64,000 nucleotides of DNA from assembly GCA_022824405.1 (NCBI GenBank), contig JAJDZZ010000045.1, positions 62,001-126,000 of the forward strand, given 5' to 3'. This DNA comes from Opitutales bacterium (GTDB lineage Bacteria; Verrucomicrobiota; Verrucomicrobiia; Opitutales; UBA2995). A model generated the notes under the pieces. That model saw only the letters and a program-made list of their open reading frames with translations, made no database searches and was not told the DNA's origin. The first letter of the stretch is position 1. Each line of letters begins with the position of its first letter. Below, in pieces: positions 45,619 through 54,309 of this stretch. The translations under genes were made by a program, and so were the position numbers.

Positions 45619-45713
45619 GACGAAAGAAAACGGAAAAGTGCCGGATTTGCCGATTGGATCAAGCAAATTTTTTAGAAAAATAATGGCAGGGGCAACTTTG
45701 GTGGGGTGGGAAC

Positions 45714-45741
45714 TTGACAAGCGTTGGGGTGGACCTAGCTT
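45714..45741 (+). promoter_or_regulatory. Predicted promoter of rpmH-rnpA-yidD-yidC
   Basis: A perfect -35 box TTGACA (45714-45719), 16-base spacer, and a weak -10 TAGCTT (45736-45741), about 23 bases before the rpmH start. No DnaA boxes are seen in the gap between tRNA-Glu and rpmH. Confidence 0.55.
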
Positions 45742-45763
45742 ATGAGTCCTTTTTTGATATACC

Positions 45764-45898
45764 ATGCAACCGACATACCGCCCATCCAAAATCAGACGTG
45801 CCCGAAAATTCGGGTTTCGCAAGCGCATGTCCACCAGCGGGGGGCGCAAGATAATTGCCGCACGTCGTCGCAAGGGTAGAAAACGTCTCTCCGCCTAA
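45764..45898 (+). CDS. rpmH: Ribosomal protein bL34
   Basis: 44 residues, highly basic: [20 protein letters not shown] start, [20 protein letters not shown] middle, ending RLSA. This is the typical full-length L34 of the large ribosomal subunit. It heads the conserved rpmH-rnpA-yidD-yidC run; rnpA starts 17 bases after the stop (or 5 if TTG is used). Confidence 0.97.
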   Translation: MQPTYRPSKIRRARKFGFRKRMSTSGGRKIIAARRRKGRKRLSA

Positions 45899-45915
45899 CC
45901 CCATTGTTGAGCCGG

Positions 45916-46287
45916 ATGCGCTATCGATTTACGGCGCGGCAACGATTGCGTCGGGCCCGGGAATTCGATGCCGTACGAAAATTTGGCCGCCCCTTTCGTA
46001 GCATCCCCTTTATATTTTCCCTTTACGTTCCGAAGGGGGTGGGGGAGGCTCAACCGGTTCGGAGGCTGGGTATTATCGCCTCCCGGCGGGTGGGCAAGGC
46101 GGTGGATCGCAACCGTTGCAAACGCCTGTGCCGCGAACTTTTCCGCATGCACCAGCGCGAACTCCCGAATAATTGCGACTGCGTACTGGTGGTACGGCCT
46201 AAATTTACTGACTTTACATTTCGGGAGCTGGAAAAAAGGTTTACCCAAGCCTGTCAGTATCTGAACCGGAAGGAAAATCCACAATGA
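45916..46287 (+). CDS. rnpA: Ribonuclease P protein component
   Basis: 123 residues from the ATG at 45916; two TTG codons at 45904 and 45907 are possible alternative starts. The RNR motif is seen as RRVGKAVDRNRCKRLCRELFR. It helps the RNase P RNA mature tRNA 5' ends. Its stop overlaps the yidD ATG (ATGA). Confidence 0.95.
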   Translation: MRYRFTARQRLRRAREFDAVRKFGRPFRSIPFIFSLYVPKGVGEAQPVRRLGIIASRRVGKAVDRNRCKRLCRELFRMHQRELPNNCDCVLVVRPKFTDFTFRELEKRFTQACQYLNRKENPQ

Positions 46288-46793
46288 AATCTTTTGTGCT
46301 AGAATGCATTGCCCGCATGTCTCAAAAATTTTCTACTGCACTCCGGAATGTCGGCACTGGAGCGGACTTCGTTGGATTAGCGACTTTGCAGGGTGACGAC
46401 CCAGCTTCACCCGCGAATCTGCACAAAGCCCCCACCAGCACTCGACCTCCGTTCGCTCGCTACGAAGTTTGGGAGACATCCGGGCTATCAAAAGCGCCCC
46501 GCAGGATTGCGATCGGATGCCTTTGGGTTTATCAGACGGTCCTCCGTCCGATACAGAACGCACTTCTTTGTCCGGGAGGGTGTTGCCGGTTTTACCCGTC
46601 TTGCTCGGATTACGCCCTGGAAAGCATAAAATTGCACGGCTTGCTCAAGGGGGGCTTTTACAGCTTGGTCCGGCTTTGCAAATGCCATCCCTTCAACGGC
46701 GGAGGATTCGACCCGGTAAAACCTGCCTCCCCAAACCCGTCCACCCAGTCCCGGCGGGATTCCCGGGCCGACCGGACCTGTTTTTCCCCCTAA
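46284..46793 (+). CDS. yidD: YidD membrane-insertion efficiency factor with an inserted N-terminal segment
   Basis: 169 residues, about twice the usual 70-85. The conserved core spans about residues 71-150: RIAIGCLWVYQTVLRPIQN, CPGGCCRFYPSCSDYAL, and CKCHPFNGGGFDPVK. Residues 1-9 (MKSFVLECI) start at the ATG overlapping rnpA. Residues 10-68 are encoded by an inverted-repeat element and resemble no YidD. No start codon lies between the element and the core, so the core can be made only by reading through it, from 46284 or from an ATG inside the left repeat (46317). YidD assists YidC, which follows 6 bases later. Confidence 0.9.
   Translation: MKSFVLECIARMSQKFSTALRNVGTGADFVGLATLQGDDPASPANLHKAPTSTRPPFARYEVWETSGLSKAPRRIAIGCLWVYQTVLRPIQNALLCPGGCCRFYPSCSDYALESIKLHGLLKGGFYSLVRLCKCHPFNGGGFDPVKPASPNPSTQSRRDSRADRTCFSP
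46311..46488. mobile_element. MITE-like inverted-repeat element inserted in yidD
   Basis: Left end GCCCGCATGTCTCAAAAATT and right end (reverse complement) GCCCGGATGTCTCCCAAACT match at about 20 of 26 positions. Further inward matches (GTCGGCACTGG against TCGAGTGCTGG, and GGGTG/CACCC at the centre) show that the entire 178 bases can fold back on itself. The right arm contains CTCCGTTCGCTCGCTACGAA, also found at 5851-5870 in the element beside mdh. It has no stop codon in the yidD frame. Confidence 0.75.
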
Positions 46794-46799
46794 GGAATC

Positions 46800-48635
46800 A
46801 TGGATAAGAAGAACACGTTAATCGGCGTCCTTTTCCTTGTTGCCGCATTTGCCCTGATTCCCGTTATGAACTGGAATCGGCAACAACCGCCTCCCCCGGA
46901 AGGGTCCGCTCCCTCATCCGAATCCCCTCCCCCGGTGGGGACCGAAACCACCCCTCCTCAAATTTCCCCGGGGCTCCGACAAGTCGGTCAAGGACCCGAG
47001 GGATTGGGCGAACCCGTCCCGGAAATCGTGGAAACCGACGCCGTCCCGGAAACCCTCTACTACCTGGAAAATGACCTGATTGAAGTGGTCTTCACCAACC
47101 ACGGCGGCGGCATCAAGAAGGTGGCCATGAAAGCTTATGAGGCGGACAAGGATTCGGACTTTCCCTTTCTCTTCAATCACTACGGGTCTCAACCGATGCT
47201 GGGGGTTTCGGTGAACCGCGGACGCTTTGACAATTCCTTCGTCAAATCCTATCAAAGCGACCGGGAAATACACTTCGAACGCCGCGAATCGGACGGATTG
47301 CTGGTGCGAAAAAAATTCTGGATCCATACCAACCCGGAGGATGAGGAATTGTATTCCATCCGGCACGCCGTCGATTTTGTCAACACCACCTCCGGCGCCC
47401 TTTTGTTGAGCAACTACAAGCTTCATTTGGGTCGGCTCGAACCTGCCTTGCTGGGTGGCGGCACCTTCCTGGGAGGTTTTCTCAACGTGGGGTATTACGA
47501 GGATGGAGACGAGGAGTTCATCGCCTCATCCAAGTTTATTCGATCGGACGGATTTCTCGGCTTTGGCGGAAATCGCAATCCTCCCCCCTACCTGACGGAG
47601 GACTCGCGGTTCAGTTGGGTGAGTCTGAAGAACCAATTTTTTACGGCCATTCTGACTCCCGATGAGCAGGGCATCGGGGTCACCGTGACGCCGCGTACCC
47701 TCGACTTGCGCAATGACAAGGGAGAGCCAGTGGTGGCGCTGGAAGGGGATGCCCACTTTGAGCTTTCAGGTCTGGGCCCCAACGAACGGGTCAGCCGGGG
47801 CATGGATTTTTACGTCGGACCCAAGGAGATATTCCGGCTGCAGAAAATGGACCGCAATCAGGAAAAAGTCATGCAATTCGGCTGGTTTGGGGCCATCAGC
47901 AAGGTCTTGCTCCTGGGCATGAAGGTGATTCACGAGGTCATACCCAATTGGGGCGCCGCCATTATCCTTATCACAATCGCGTTAAAGATTCTGTTTTGGC
48001 CTTTGACCCAGATATCCGCTCGATCGGCCAAGAAGATGCAGAAGATACAGGGCCCGATGAAGGAGATGCAGGAGCGTTACAAGGACGATCCGAAGCGAAG
48101 GAATGAGGAGATGATGAAGTTGTACAGGAAGCATAAGGTGAACCCCTTGGGGGGTTGCTTGCCCATGCTGATCCAAATACCGATCTTCATTGGATTCTTT
48201 TACATGCTTCGGACCTCCTCGGAACTACGGTTTGCCGAATTCCTCTGGATAGCGGACCTTTCCCAACCGGAAAAGCTCTTCTCCTGGGGGATCAACCTGC
48301 CCCTTATGGGTCAGTATTTCAACCTCCTTCCCATCCTCATGGGGGTCACCATGTATTACCAGATGCGCATGACCCCCACGGCCGCTTCGGCCCAACAGCA
48401 GGCCATTTTCAAATTCATGCCCGTCATGATGGTCGTAATGCTCTACAATTTCAGTTCAGGGCTCTGCCTCTACTGGACAGTGCAGAATCTAATGACCATA
48501 CTGCAGCAAACCATTACCAACCGAAGAAAGGATCCGGAGGAAATTGACGAGGACCGGAAAGCGGAATCAGGCGCAAAACGACAGGACAACCCTTTGATCC
48601 GCAAGAAACGGAAACGCAAATCCAAACGTTCATAA
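46800..48635 (+). CDS. yidC: Membrane protein insertase YidC
   Basis: 611 residues. N-terminal membrane anchor (TLIGVLFLVAAFALIPVM), a large periplasmic domain (about 80-350, YYLENDLIEVVFTNHGGGIK), then the conserved insertase core with five helices: WGAAIILITIALKILFWPLT, GCLPMLIQIPIFIGFFYMLR and FNLLPILMGVTMYYQMRM. The C-terminal tail is basic (RKKRKRKSKRS), which may help bind ribosomes. It inserts and folds inner-membrane proteins alone or with Sec; the ATP synthase c subunit is a classic client. Confidence 0.97.
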   Translation: MDKKNTLIGVLFLVAAFALIPVMNWNRQQPPPPEGSAPSSESPPPVGTETTPPQISPGLRQVGQGPEGLGEPVPEIVETDAVPETLYYLENDLIEVVFTNHGGGIKKVAMKAYEADKDSDFPFLFNHYGSQPMLGVSVNRGRFDNSFVKSYQSDREIHFERRESDGLLVRKKFWIHTNPEDEELYSIRHAVDFVNTTSGALLLSNYKLHLGRLEPALLGGGTFLGGFLNVGYYEDGDEEFIASSKFIRSDGFLGFGGNRNPPPYLTEDSRFSWVSLKNQFFTAILTPDEQGIGVTVTPRTLDLRNDKGEPVVALEGDAHFELSGLGPNERVSRGMDFYVGPKEIFRLQKMDRNQEKVMQFGWFGAISKVLLLGMKVIHEVIPNWGAAIILITIALKILFWPLTQISARSAKKMQKIQGPMKEMQERYKDDPKRRNEEMMKLYRKHKVNPLGGCLPMLIQIPIFIGFFYMLRTSSELRFAEFLWIADLSQPEKLFSWGINLPLMGQYFNLLPILMGVTMYYQMRMTPTAASAQQQAIFKFMPVMMVVMLYNFSSGLCLYWTVQNLMTILQQTITNRRKDPEEIDEDRKAESGAKRQDNPLIRKKRKRKSKRS

Positions 48636-48646
48636 CCCACTAACAC

Positions 48647-49399
48647 GTGTCAGGCCATAGTAAATGGGCAACGACCAAGCGGCACAAGGCCGCCATGGAT
48701 GCCAAACGGGGCAAAATCTTCTCGGTCATCAGCAAGGAGTTGATCCTGGCGGCCCGGGCCGGGGGTGGGGATCCTGCCATGAATCCGAGGCTCCGCACCG
48801 TGCTGCAGAAAGCCAAATCGGCCAACATGCCCAACCACAACGTGCAACGGGCCATTAAAAAGGGGACCGGGGAACTGCCGGGGGTGGTGATCGAAGAGGT
48901 CACCTACGAGGGGTATGCCCCTGGAGGAGTGGCCTTGATGATCGAAGTCGCCACGGACAATACCAATCGAAGCGTCAGTGAAGTGCGCAGCACCCTATCC
49001 AAGAGCGGCGGAAACCTGGGAGGGCCGGGAGCCGTGGCCTTTAATTTCGAACGCATGGGGCAATTCACCATTGCGGCAGAGAAGACGGCCGAGGATACCC
49101 TGATGGAAGTGGTTCTGGATGCCGGGGCGGATGACATATTGGACGAGGAGGATCATTATGAAGTGCGTTGCCCCATATCGGAATACGAGAAAGTGAGCCA
49201 GGCCTTGGAAGATGCCGGCATCGAGCCGGATTCCTCGGAGATCGCCTTCATACCGCAAAATCTGGTGCCTGTGACCCATGCGGAGGAAGCCAGGAAAGTA
49301 TTGCGGCTTATCGAAATCCTGGAAGATTTGGAGGATGTCCAGAACGTCTATGCAAATTATGAAATGGACGATGCTTTATTGCGGGCCGTCCAACCATAG
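48647..49399 (+). CDS. yebC: YebC/PmpR-family protein
   Basis: 250 residues from the GTG at 48647, giving the family start SGHSKWATTKRHKAAMDAKR. Other hallmarks: GKIFSVISKELILAAR, GGGDPAMNPRL and GPGAVAFNFERMGQF. The family was described as transcriptional regulators and has more recently been linked to relief of ribosome stalling. It is 11 bases after yidC and probably co-transcribed. Confidence 0.96.
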   Translation: MSGHSKWATTKRHKAAMDAKRGKIFSVISKELILAARAGGGDPAMNPRLRTVLQKAKSANMPNHNVQRAIKKGTGELPGVVIEEVTYEGYAPGGVALMIEVATDNTNRSVSEVRSTLSKSGGNLGGPGAVAFNFERMGQFTIAAEKTAEDTLMEVVLDAGADDILDEEDHYEVRCPISEYEKVSQALEDAGIEPDSSEIAFIPQNLVPVTHAEEARKVLRLIEILEDLEDVQNVYANYEMDDALLRAVQP

Positions 49400-49454
49400 A
49401 AGGGTGTCCTTTGGTCTTTCCAAGGGGGGCGGAATTCCTTAATCTGTAGGTGTT

Positions 49455-50030
49455 TTGTTTTTATTCTTCCATAATCTCGGCCTGTTTCTCCTGCGTTTGG
49501 TAACCGGAGCCCTCACCACTTTCTTTGCCGCACGGGAACTGGCTGGCAGGTCGGATATAATTCTGAAGACACTTGCGGTATTTAAAATCGGCTCGGCCGA
49601 TATCGTTCAGGTGTTTATCGGTTGTGCCATATTGTTTATCGGGGTTCTCGTGCTCATCGGCTTTTGGACCCGGATCACGGCCCTGGCGCTTTTGCTGTTT
49701 CTGATTGCGGGGAGTTTCTCCTGGCCGGCCCAGGAAAGTCACTTGTATTTCCAATTCCAAGCCCTTTACGGGGCCTTGTTTCTTTATCTTTCACTGGCCG
49801 GGGGCGGCAATTGGGCGGTTTCCAGGCCAGGAAGCGGGGGAAGTCAGTCTTTACTCGATGCCGAACCACCCGCCCTCGCCCAGGAGGACCGATCTTCCAT
49901 TATCCAGGAGATGGATGAAGAGGCCGGTGAAGCACAGGCGGAGAAGGATGAGGACGAAAGTCCCGAAGAAGCGGATAGGGAAGAGGACGGGGAGGACCCC
50001 AAGCCCATGGATCCCTTACCCTCCTTGTGA
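49455..50030 (+). CDS. DoxX-like membrane protein with acidic tail
   Basis: 191 residues from a probable TTG. Four membrane helices at about 5-20, 45-65, 70-90 and 100-118 fit the DoxX/DoxD-like family (LGLFLLRLVTGALTTFF, LIGFWTRITALALLLFLIAG). The last 60 residues are soluble and strongly acidic (about half Glu/Asp). Function is unknown. Its end overlaps the convergent TPR gene by 15 bases. Confidence 0.75.
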   Translation: MFLFFHNLGLFLLRLVTGALTTFFAARELAGRSDIILKTLAVFKIGSADIVQVFIGCAILFIGVLVLIGFWTRITALALLLFLIAGSFSWPAQESHLYFQFQALYGALFLYLSLAGGGNWAVSRPGSGGSQSLLDAEPPALAQEDRSSIIQEMDEEAGEAQAEKDEDESPEEADREEDGEDPKPMDPLPSL

Positions 50031-50957
50031 AGGGCTGACGCCCCTTTCCTCAATTTCCCTTAGCAACTTCCCCTTATTGGTGTCCAGGTAAGGATCATCG
50101 ACCCGGTCGAGCAAAAGGGAAGCTTCCTCCAAATGACCGAGCTTGAGGTGACAATTGGCCTGTTGCAGGAGGATAATTTGTTTATCCCGCTCGTCCTGAA
50201 CGCGGTGGAAGATGCCATCCCACACCGAGAGGGCCTCGTTCAGATCGGCAAAGGGGTAATCGTAAAATGCTTCGGCGTAACGATATTGGTAAGCCATGTT
50301 GTCGGGAGCCAACTCGGCCGCGCTTTTGAAGGCAGTGAACATCTGGTCTTCCACCGTCGCCTTGGACAGAACTTCATACTCCACAAATTCCTCGCTGAAA
50401 TAATAGAGCAGGTTGGCCAGTTGGTAGTGATAGAGCGGTTCCTTGGGGGACAAACGGATGGCGTCCAGGTAATAGGGCAAGGCGAGTTGGAAGTTGGCTT
50501 GCTCGATCATGTAATTCCCCAACTGGTTCTTAACCTGTGGTATGGTGGGATCGAGGGAATCTGCCTTGAGCAACATTCTTAGCGCATCGTCCCCCTTGTC
50601 GATCTGGGCCAAGTACAGCCCATAGGCGGCAATTACAGCCGGATTTTCCGGATTTTTCGCCAACAAGGCAGCATACTCGGTGTGAATGGCAATCAATCGA
50701 AACTCCAGGGATTCCTTATCGCTCGGATTGGTTTCCCGACGGTAGGCCTCCATCAGGCGGTTCTGTTTCTTCTGGATTTCCTCCAGTTTTATCTGGGCGA
50801 GGGTTTTCGCCGTCAGGGGCGTGGCCGGGGAAAAGGCCAGGATCAACCCCAGGGCGCTACTGAGGAAGCCCCTGGAGAGGAAGGAGAAGGGCGCCCCGAG
50901 GACAGTCCCGGTTCGGAAGGAGGATATGCGGGCTGGAACGGATAAACCTGGCATCAT
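50016..50957 (-). CDS. Secreted TPR-repeat protein
   Basis: 313 residues. A hydrophobic N-terminal stretch (FLSSALGLILAFSPATPLTA) looks like a signal peptide. Residues 55-300 form helical TPR repeats, for example NPAVIAAYGLYLAQIDKGDDA and NQLGNYMIEQANFQLALPYY. It lies 94 bases after the DUF4340 gene and may belong to the GldG-like cluster. Function is unknown. Confidence 0.8.
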   Translation of the reverse strand: MMPGLSVPARISSFRTGTVLGAPFSFLSRGFLSSALGLILAFSPATPLTAKTLAQIKLEEIQKKQNRLMEAYRRETNPSDKESLEFRLIAIHTEYAALLAKNPENPAVIAAYGLYLAQIDKGDDALRMLLKADSLDPTIPQVKNQLGNYMIEQANFQLALPYYLDAIRLSPKEPLYHYQLANLLYYFSEEFVEYEVLSKATVEDQMFTAFKSAAELAPDNMAYQYRYAEAFYDYPFADLNEALSVWDGIFHRVQDERDKQIILLQQANCHLKLGHLEEASLLLDRVDDPYLDTNKGKLLREIEERGVSPSQGG

Positions 50958-51051
50958 GAGCTACCGAAGCCATTAAATTGCTCGCAAATTCGATTGGCAA
51001 GCTCGGGGTATTCTCCGGTGGAATGAGGCTCGTCCCTTCTCCAAGCTGCAA

Positions 51052-52398
51052 TTACGGTTGGGGGGATGGAGCCGGTTCAGCCGGATCGGCGGGGACGATT
51101 TCTTCGCTGGCGGTTGTCCCTTCCTCTCCTCCCTCCGCGGCCGGAGAGGAGGGCTTTACCTCCGAGGTAATTTTCTCCGGTTCCACCTCCGTTTCAACAA
51201 CTGGAGTTGTAGCAGGCTCCGTTTCCGGGGGAGTTTCTTCCACCGTTTCTTCGATGGTCGCCGTATGCGGTTTTGTTTCCGAGGCGATCGCCTCTATTGC
51301 TTCGACTGCTTCCGGTGGAGAGGGCTCAGTATCGGCGATACGCTCCTCTGACTCTTCTTCGGGGGGTTCCGGTTCTTCGGGAAGGTCGGCCAGTTCGGAT
51401 ATTTCGGTTGGAATGTTTTCAAAGGTATAGGAGGAGGCTTCAAAGGTAAGCTCATCCATAAAACGGTTTATGGGATGGTCTGCCCGGCTGCTGCCGATAC
51501 GCAGGTAGGTTACCTGATCCGCCGTGGAGACGGTCGATTCCTCACCCTCTTCATCCTGGGATGGCGGTTCGTAGCGACTCATTTTCACCATGATATTTTC
51601 GCCGGAAAACAGGGTAAACTTGAGCGAGCGGGTATTGTTCCGTGCTCCTTTCCATTCCTCGGTGGCCTCGACCTCTTCCCGTTTATTGACTTGGGTAAAG
51701 CGGAGATTGCTCAATTGGTTGATCACAGAGGTGATCTCGCTCTGTTTTGGGGTCTTTTCATCGGAAGGGATTGTGCTGGCAAAGTCCGCATCTTTGTCCT
51801 CCCGTCTGACTCCCCAAGTTTCGCCCGCCAGGGAAAACTGGATTCCGGCCACATCCTCCGCTTCAAATTCGTAGAGGGTTTTGGCTGCCCAATTGGTTGA
51901 GTCGGCATCCAAGTGGGGGCTGGAGGTGGCCTGGTAAGCGGTTTCTTCCCGGTCGAATAAAAAGGCGGTTCCTCCTCCCGGAAGTGATTTTCCATAGGTG
52001 ATGTCCAAGAGGGAAGCTCCGTCCGAGGATGTCAGTAAAACCCTGCCTTGGTTGAGATCCAGCCGCTCCAATCGCTCCGGCCGGGCCGTGATCCTGCGCC
52101 CGATTTTGGCTTCTACGATATTTTGGACAAAGGCGCTTAGCTTTCCGAAGTCCACGGGGAGGTCGTAGAGGGACCGGACCACCCATTTTCCCTCCTCATC
52201 GGCCTGTAATTCCACCCGGTCATCGTCCTTGGAAATCTCTATGGTCCCGAGCTGGGCCAGGGCTGCCCTTTCCAGTATGGGTAGCCCGATCCGGGGGTCC
52301 TCCACGGGGGAGCGCAAGGAGGCATTTCGCAGCATGTAACCGACCAAAGTCAGAATGGCCAGGAGGATAACCGTGATGAGAAGGGATGGTATTTTCAT
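51052..52398 (-). CDS. DUF4340-domain protein
   Basis: 448 residues. An N-terminal membrane helix (LLITVILLAILTLVGYML), then a DUF4340-like beta-rich region (EISKDDDRVELQADEEGKWV, RLDLNQGRVLLTSSDG). Residues 335-448 are a long disordered tail rich in Glu, Pro, Thr and Ser. DUF4340 proteins regularly accompany GldG-like ABC systems, as here. Role unknown. Confidence 0.83.
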   Translation of the reverse strand: MKIPSLLITVILLAILTLVGYMLRNASLRSPVEDPRIGLPILERAALAQLGTIEISKDDDRVELQADEEGKWVVRSLYDLPVDFGKLSAFVQNIVEAKIGRRITARPERLERLDLNQGRVLLTSSDGASLLDITYGKSLPGGGTAFLFDREETAYQATSSPHLDADSTNWAAKTLYEFEAEDVAGIQFSLAGETWGVRREDKDADFASTIPSDEKTPKQSEITSVINQLSNLRFTQVNKREEVEATEEWKGARNNTRSLKFTLFSGENIMVKMSRYEPPSQDEEGEESTVSTADQVTYLRIGSSRADHPINRFMDELTFEASSYTFENIPTEISELADLPEEPEPPEEESEERIADTEPSPPEAVEAIEAIASETKPHTATIEETVEETPPETEPATTPVVETEVEPEKITSEVKPSSPAAEGGEEGTTASEEIVPADPAEPAPSPQP

Positions 52399-52410
52399 GG
52401 AAATGGAGGC

Positions 52411-54291
52411 CTATTTGCGGTTGTGCCGACGGATAAAGAAGAGCACTCCTGCGGCAAAAACCAGCAGCGGGACCGCCACCAGGTTGGATACGGCCAGGGT
52501 GAACCCGAGGTTTTCCACTTTTTCTCTCAGTTTTTTTCTGACTTCGCGGCGTTCCCTTCTCTTTTCGGCGGCATTTTCGTTGAGTTCCTGGATTTCCTTC
52601 CTCAACTCCGGGGTCAGCATCAAGGTATTGCTTTCCCTTTGCTGGGATTGCAACTCGCGGATTCTCGCTTCAAAATCCTGTACCTCGGCGTTGATTTCAT
52701 CGTATTTCTGTTGGTACTCGATTTGGGCTTGGCGTTCGATCCGGTCGACCACCAGAAAAGGCCGAATGGAATTGCCTTTGCCCCGGATGGAAATGAGGTC
52801 TCGACTGCCGGACATGAATTCGACGGCGTTTCCCAGGAGGTTCAGATTGTCATTGAGGGGTTGAAGGGCGTCCATGCCTAAAAAGTTCAGACGCCGGACC
52901 GAGTATCGATCTTGCAACCAGTCGGTGTCGGCAAAGAGAAGGATATTGCAGGGGCTGGTCGAATTGGAGAGAAAATCCTCCGGATTCGGAGGGGTTGCCG
53001 GGGAGGGCGAATCTTCCTCGTCCTCTGAAGTCTCCTCAGCGGGTTTGCCGTCCGGGAAGGCGGTTTGGAGGTTTCCGCGCAAAAAACCGGCCATGGTCAA
53101 GGGCTCTCCCCCCGGGGTAATCTGCGATGCCATTTGCATGGGGCTGACGCGATCGGCCATCATGGCGAAGAACGTGCCCGCCTGGGAGGAAGTTTGGATA
53201 AGAGGGGTCAGTTCCAGATCGGATTCCTCGGACGCGGTAAAACTCCCCGCCTCGATGATATGCAGGGAATCGAGCCCGGACAGGATAAATTCATCGGCGC
53301 TCAGGGCATGTTGGCCCAGTTGGAGCCAGGTCGGCATCTTGAGGGGCCCGGTCTGGGTTTGCACACTGGCGGCGTTGTCCATGTCGACCACCAATTGGCT
53401 GTCGTCAAAGTCAATGCCGTAGGCAGCAAAGAGCCGGCGCAGGGTACTGGAGACATTTTGCGGGGGCTGCCCCATCATCATGGCTTGGCGTTGCTGATCC
53501 TTTTGGAAGCCGCTGGCCGGATCGACCGCTATGATGGCCGGTCTGCCTTGGAGCAGGTACTGGTCGATCTCATAGAGGAGGGCTTCCTCCGGATCGACCG
53601 GATGGATGACCAGTAGAACATCGATCGGGGAAGGCCAACCGGACGCATCGTCGATTTCGGTAATTTCAAAGGTTTGCCTCAGTTGCTCGATAAAGACCCA
53701 GTCCGGATTTTGCGGTTGCTGTCCGGGGAAGAATTGGGGTGTTCCCACCACGGGAAGACCGCTGATCAGCCCGATGACGGGTTTATCCCATTGCTGTACG
53801 GTGTAGAGGGCTTTGGCCACATCGTATTCGAGGAACTCTTCCTTGCTGGGATCGAAAACCGGAATGGCCTCCTGGCTATCGGCCTGGGTCAGGGAGAGGC
53901 CGAAGTATAGGGTTTGACCATTTTGCATGGGATTGCCGCTGACTCCCGCGCTGGTTGCGGCTTCCTCTTCCTCCGTGTCCGGTTTGGGATTGATGATATT
54001 CAGTTTAATCATTCCGGAAGAAGCGCCGGCAAACTGGCGCAACATTTCCTCGACCCGGGTAGCGTAGTTTTTAAACCGGATGGGCAAGCCTTCCACGTCG
54101 CGGGTGAAGTAAAAGTCCAGGACAATCGGTTCCTCGAGTTTTTGCACCAGGGATTTGCTTCCGGCCGAGAGGGTGAAGAGTCTTCCGTCGGTCAGATCCA
54201 GTTTCCAGCTCAGGAGGCTGGCCAACATGTTGGTCAGGATGAGGATGAGCAGGAGCAGAAATCCCGCTATGAGTTTTTGGGCCTTACTCAT
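52411..54291 (-). CDS. GldG-family ABC transporter auxiliary protein
   Basis: 626 residues. A membrane helix at about 8-29, a periplasmic ABC_transp_aux region (LDLTDGRLFTLSAGSKSLVQ, LEEPIVLDFYFTRD, VIGLISGLPVVG), a coiled coil at about 545-595 and a final membrane helix. In Bacteroidota GldG works with GldA and GldF in gliding; here no other gliding genes are seen, so a role in envelope or matrix handling is equally possible. Confidence 0.87.
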   Translation of the reverse strand: MSKAQKLIAGFLLLLILILTNMLASLLSWKLDLTDGRLFTLSAGSKSLVQKLEEPIVLDFYFTRDVEGLPIRFKNYATRVEEMLRQFAGASSGMIKLNIINPKPDTEEEEAATSAGVSGNPMQNGQTLYFGLSLTQADSQEAIPVFDPSKEEFLEYDVAKALYTVQQWDKPVIGLISGLPVVGTPQFFPGQQPQNPDWVFIEQLRQTFEITEIDDASGWPSPIDVLLVIHPVDPEEALLYEIDQYLLQGRPAIIAVDPASGFQKDQQRQAMMMGQPPQNVSSTLRRLFAAYGIDFDDSQLVVDMDNAASVQTQTGPLKMPTWLQLGQHALSADEFILSGLDSLHIIEAGSFTASEESDLELTPLIQTSSQAGTFFAMMADRVSPMQMASQITPGGEPLTMAGFLRGNLQTAFPDGKPAEETSEDEEDSPSPATPPNPEDFLSNSTSPCNILLFADTDWLQDRYSVRRLNFLGMDALQPLNDNLNLLGNAVEFMSGSRDLISIRGKGNSIRPFLVVDRIERQAQIEYQQKYDEINAEVQDFEARIRELQSQQRESNTLMLTPELRKEIQELNENAAEKRRERREVRKKLREKVENLGFTLAVSNLVAVPLLVFAAGVLFFIRRHNRK

Positions 54292-54309
54292 GGGATGGGG
54301 AAATTTGAA

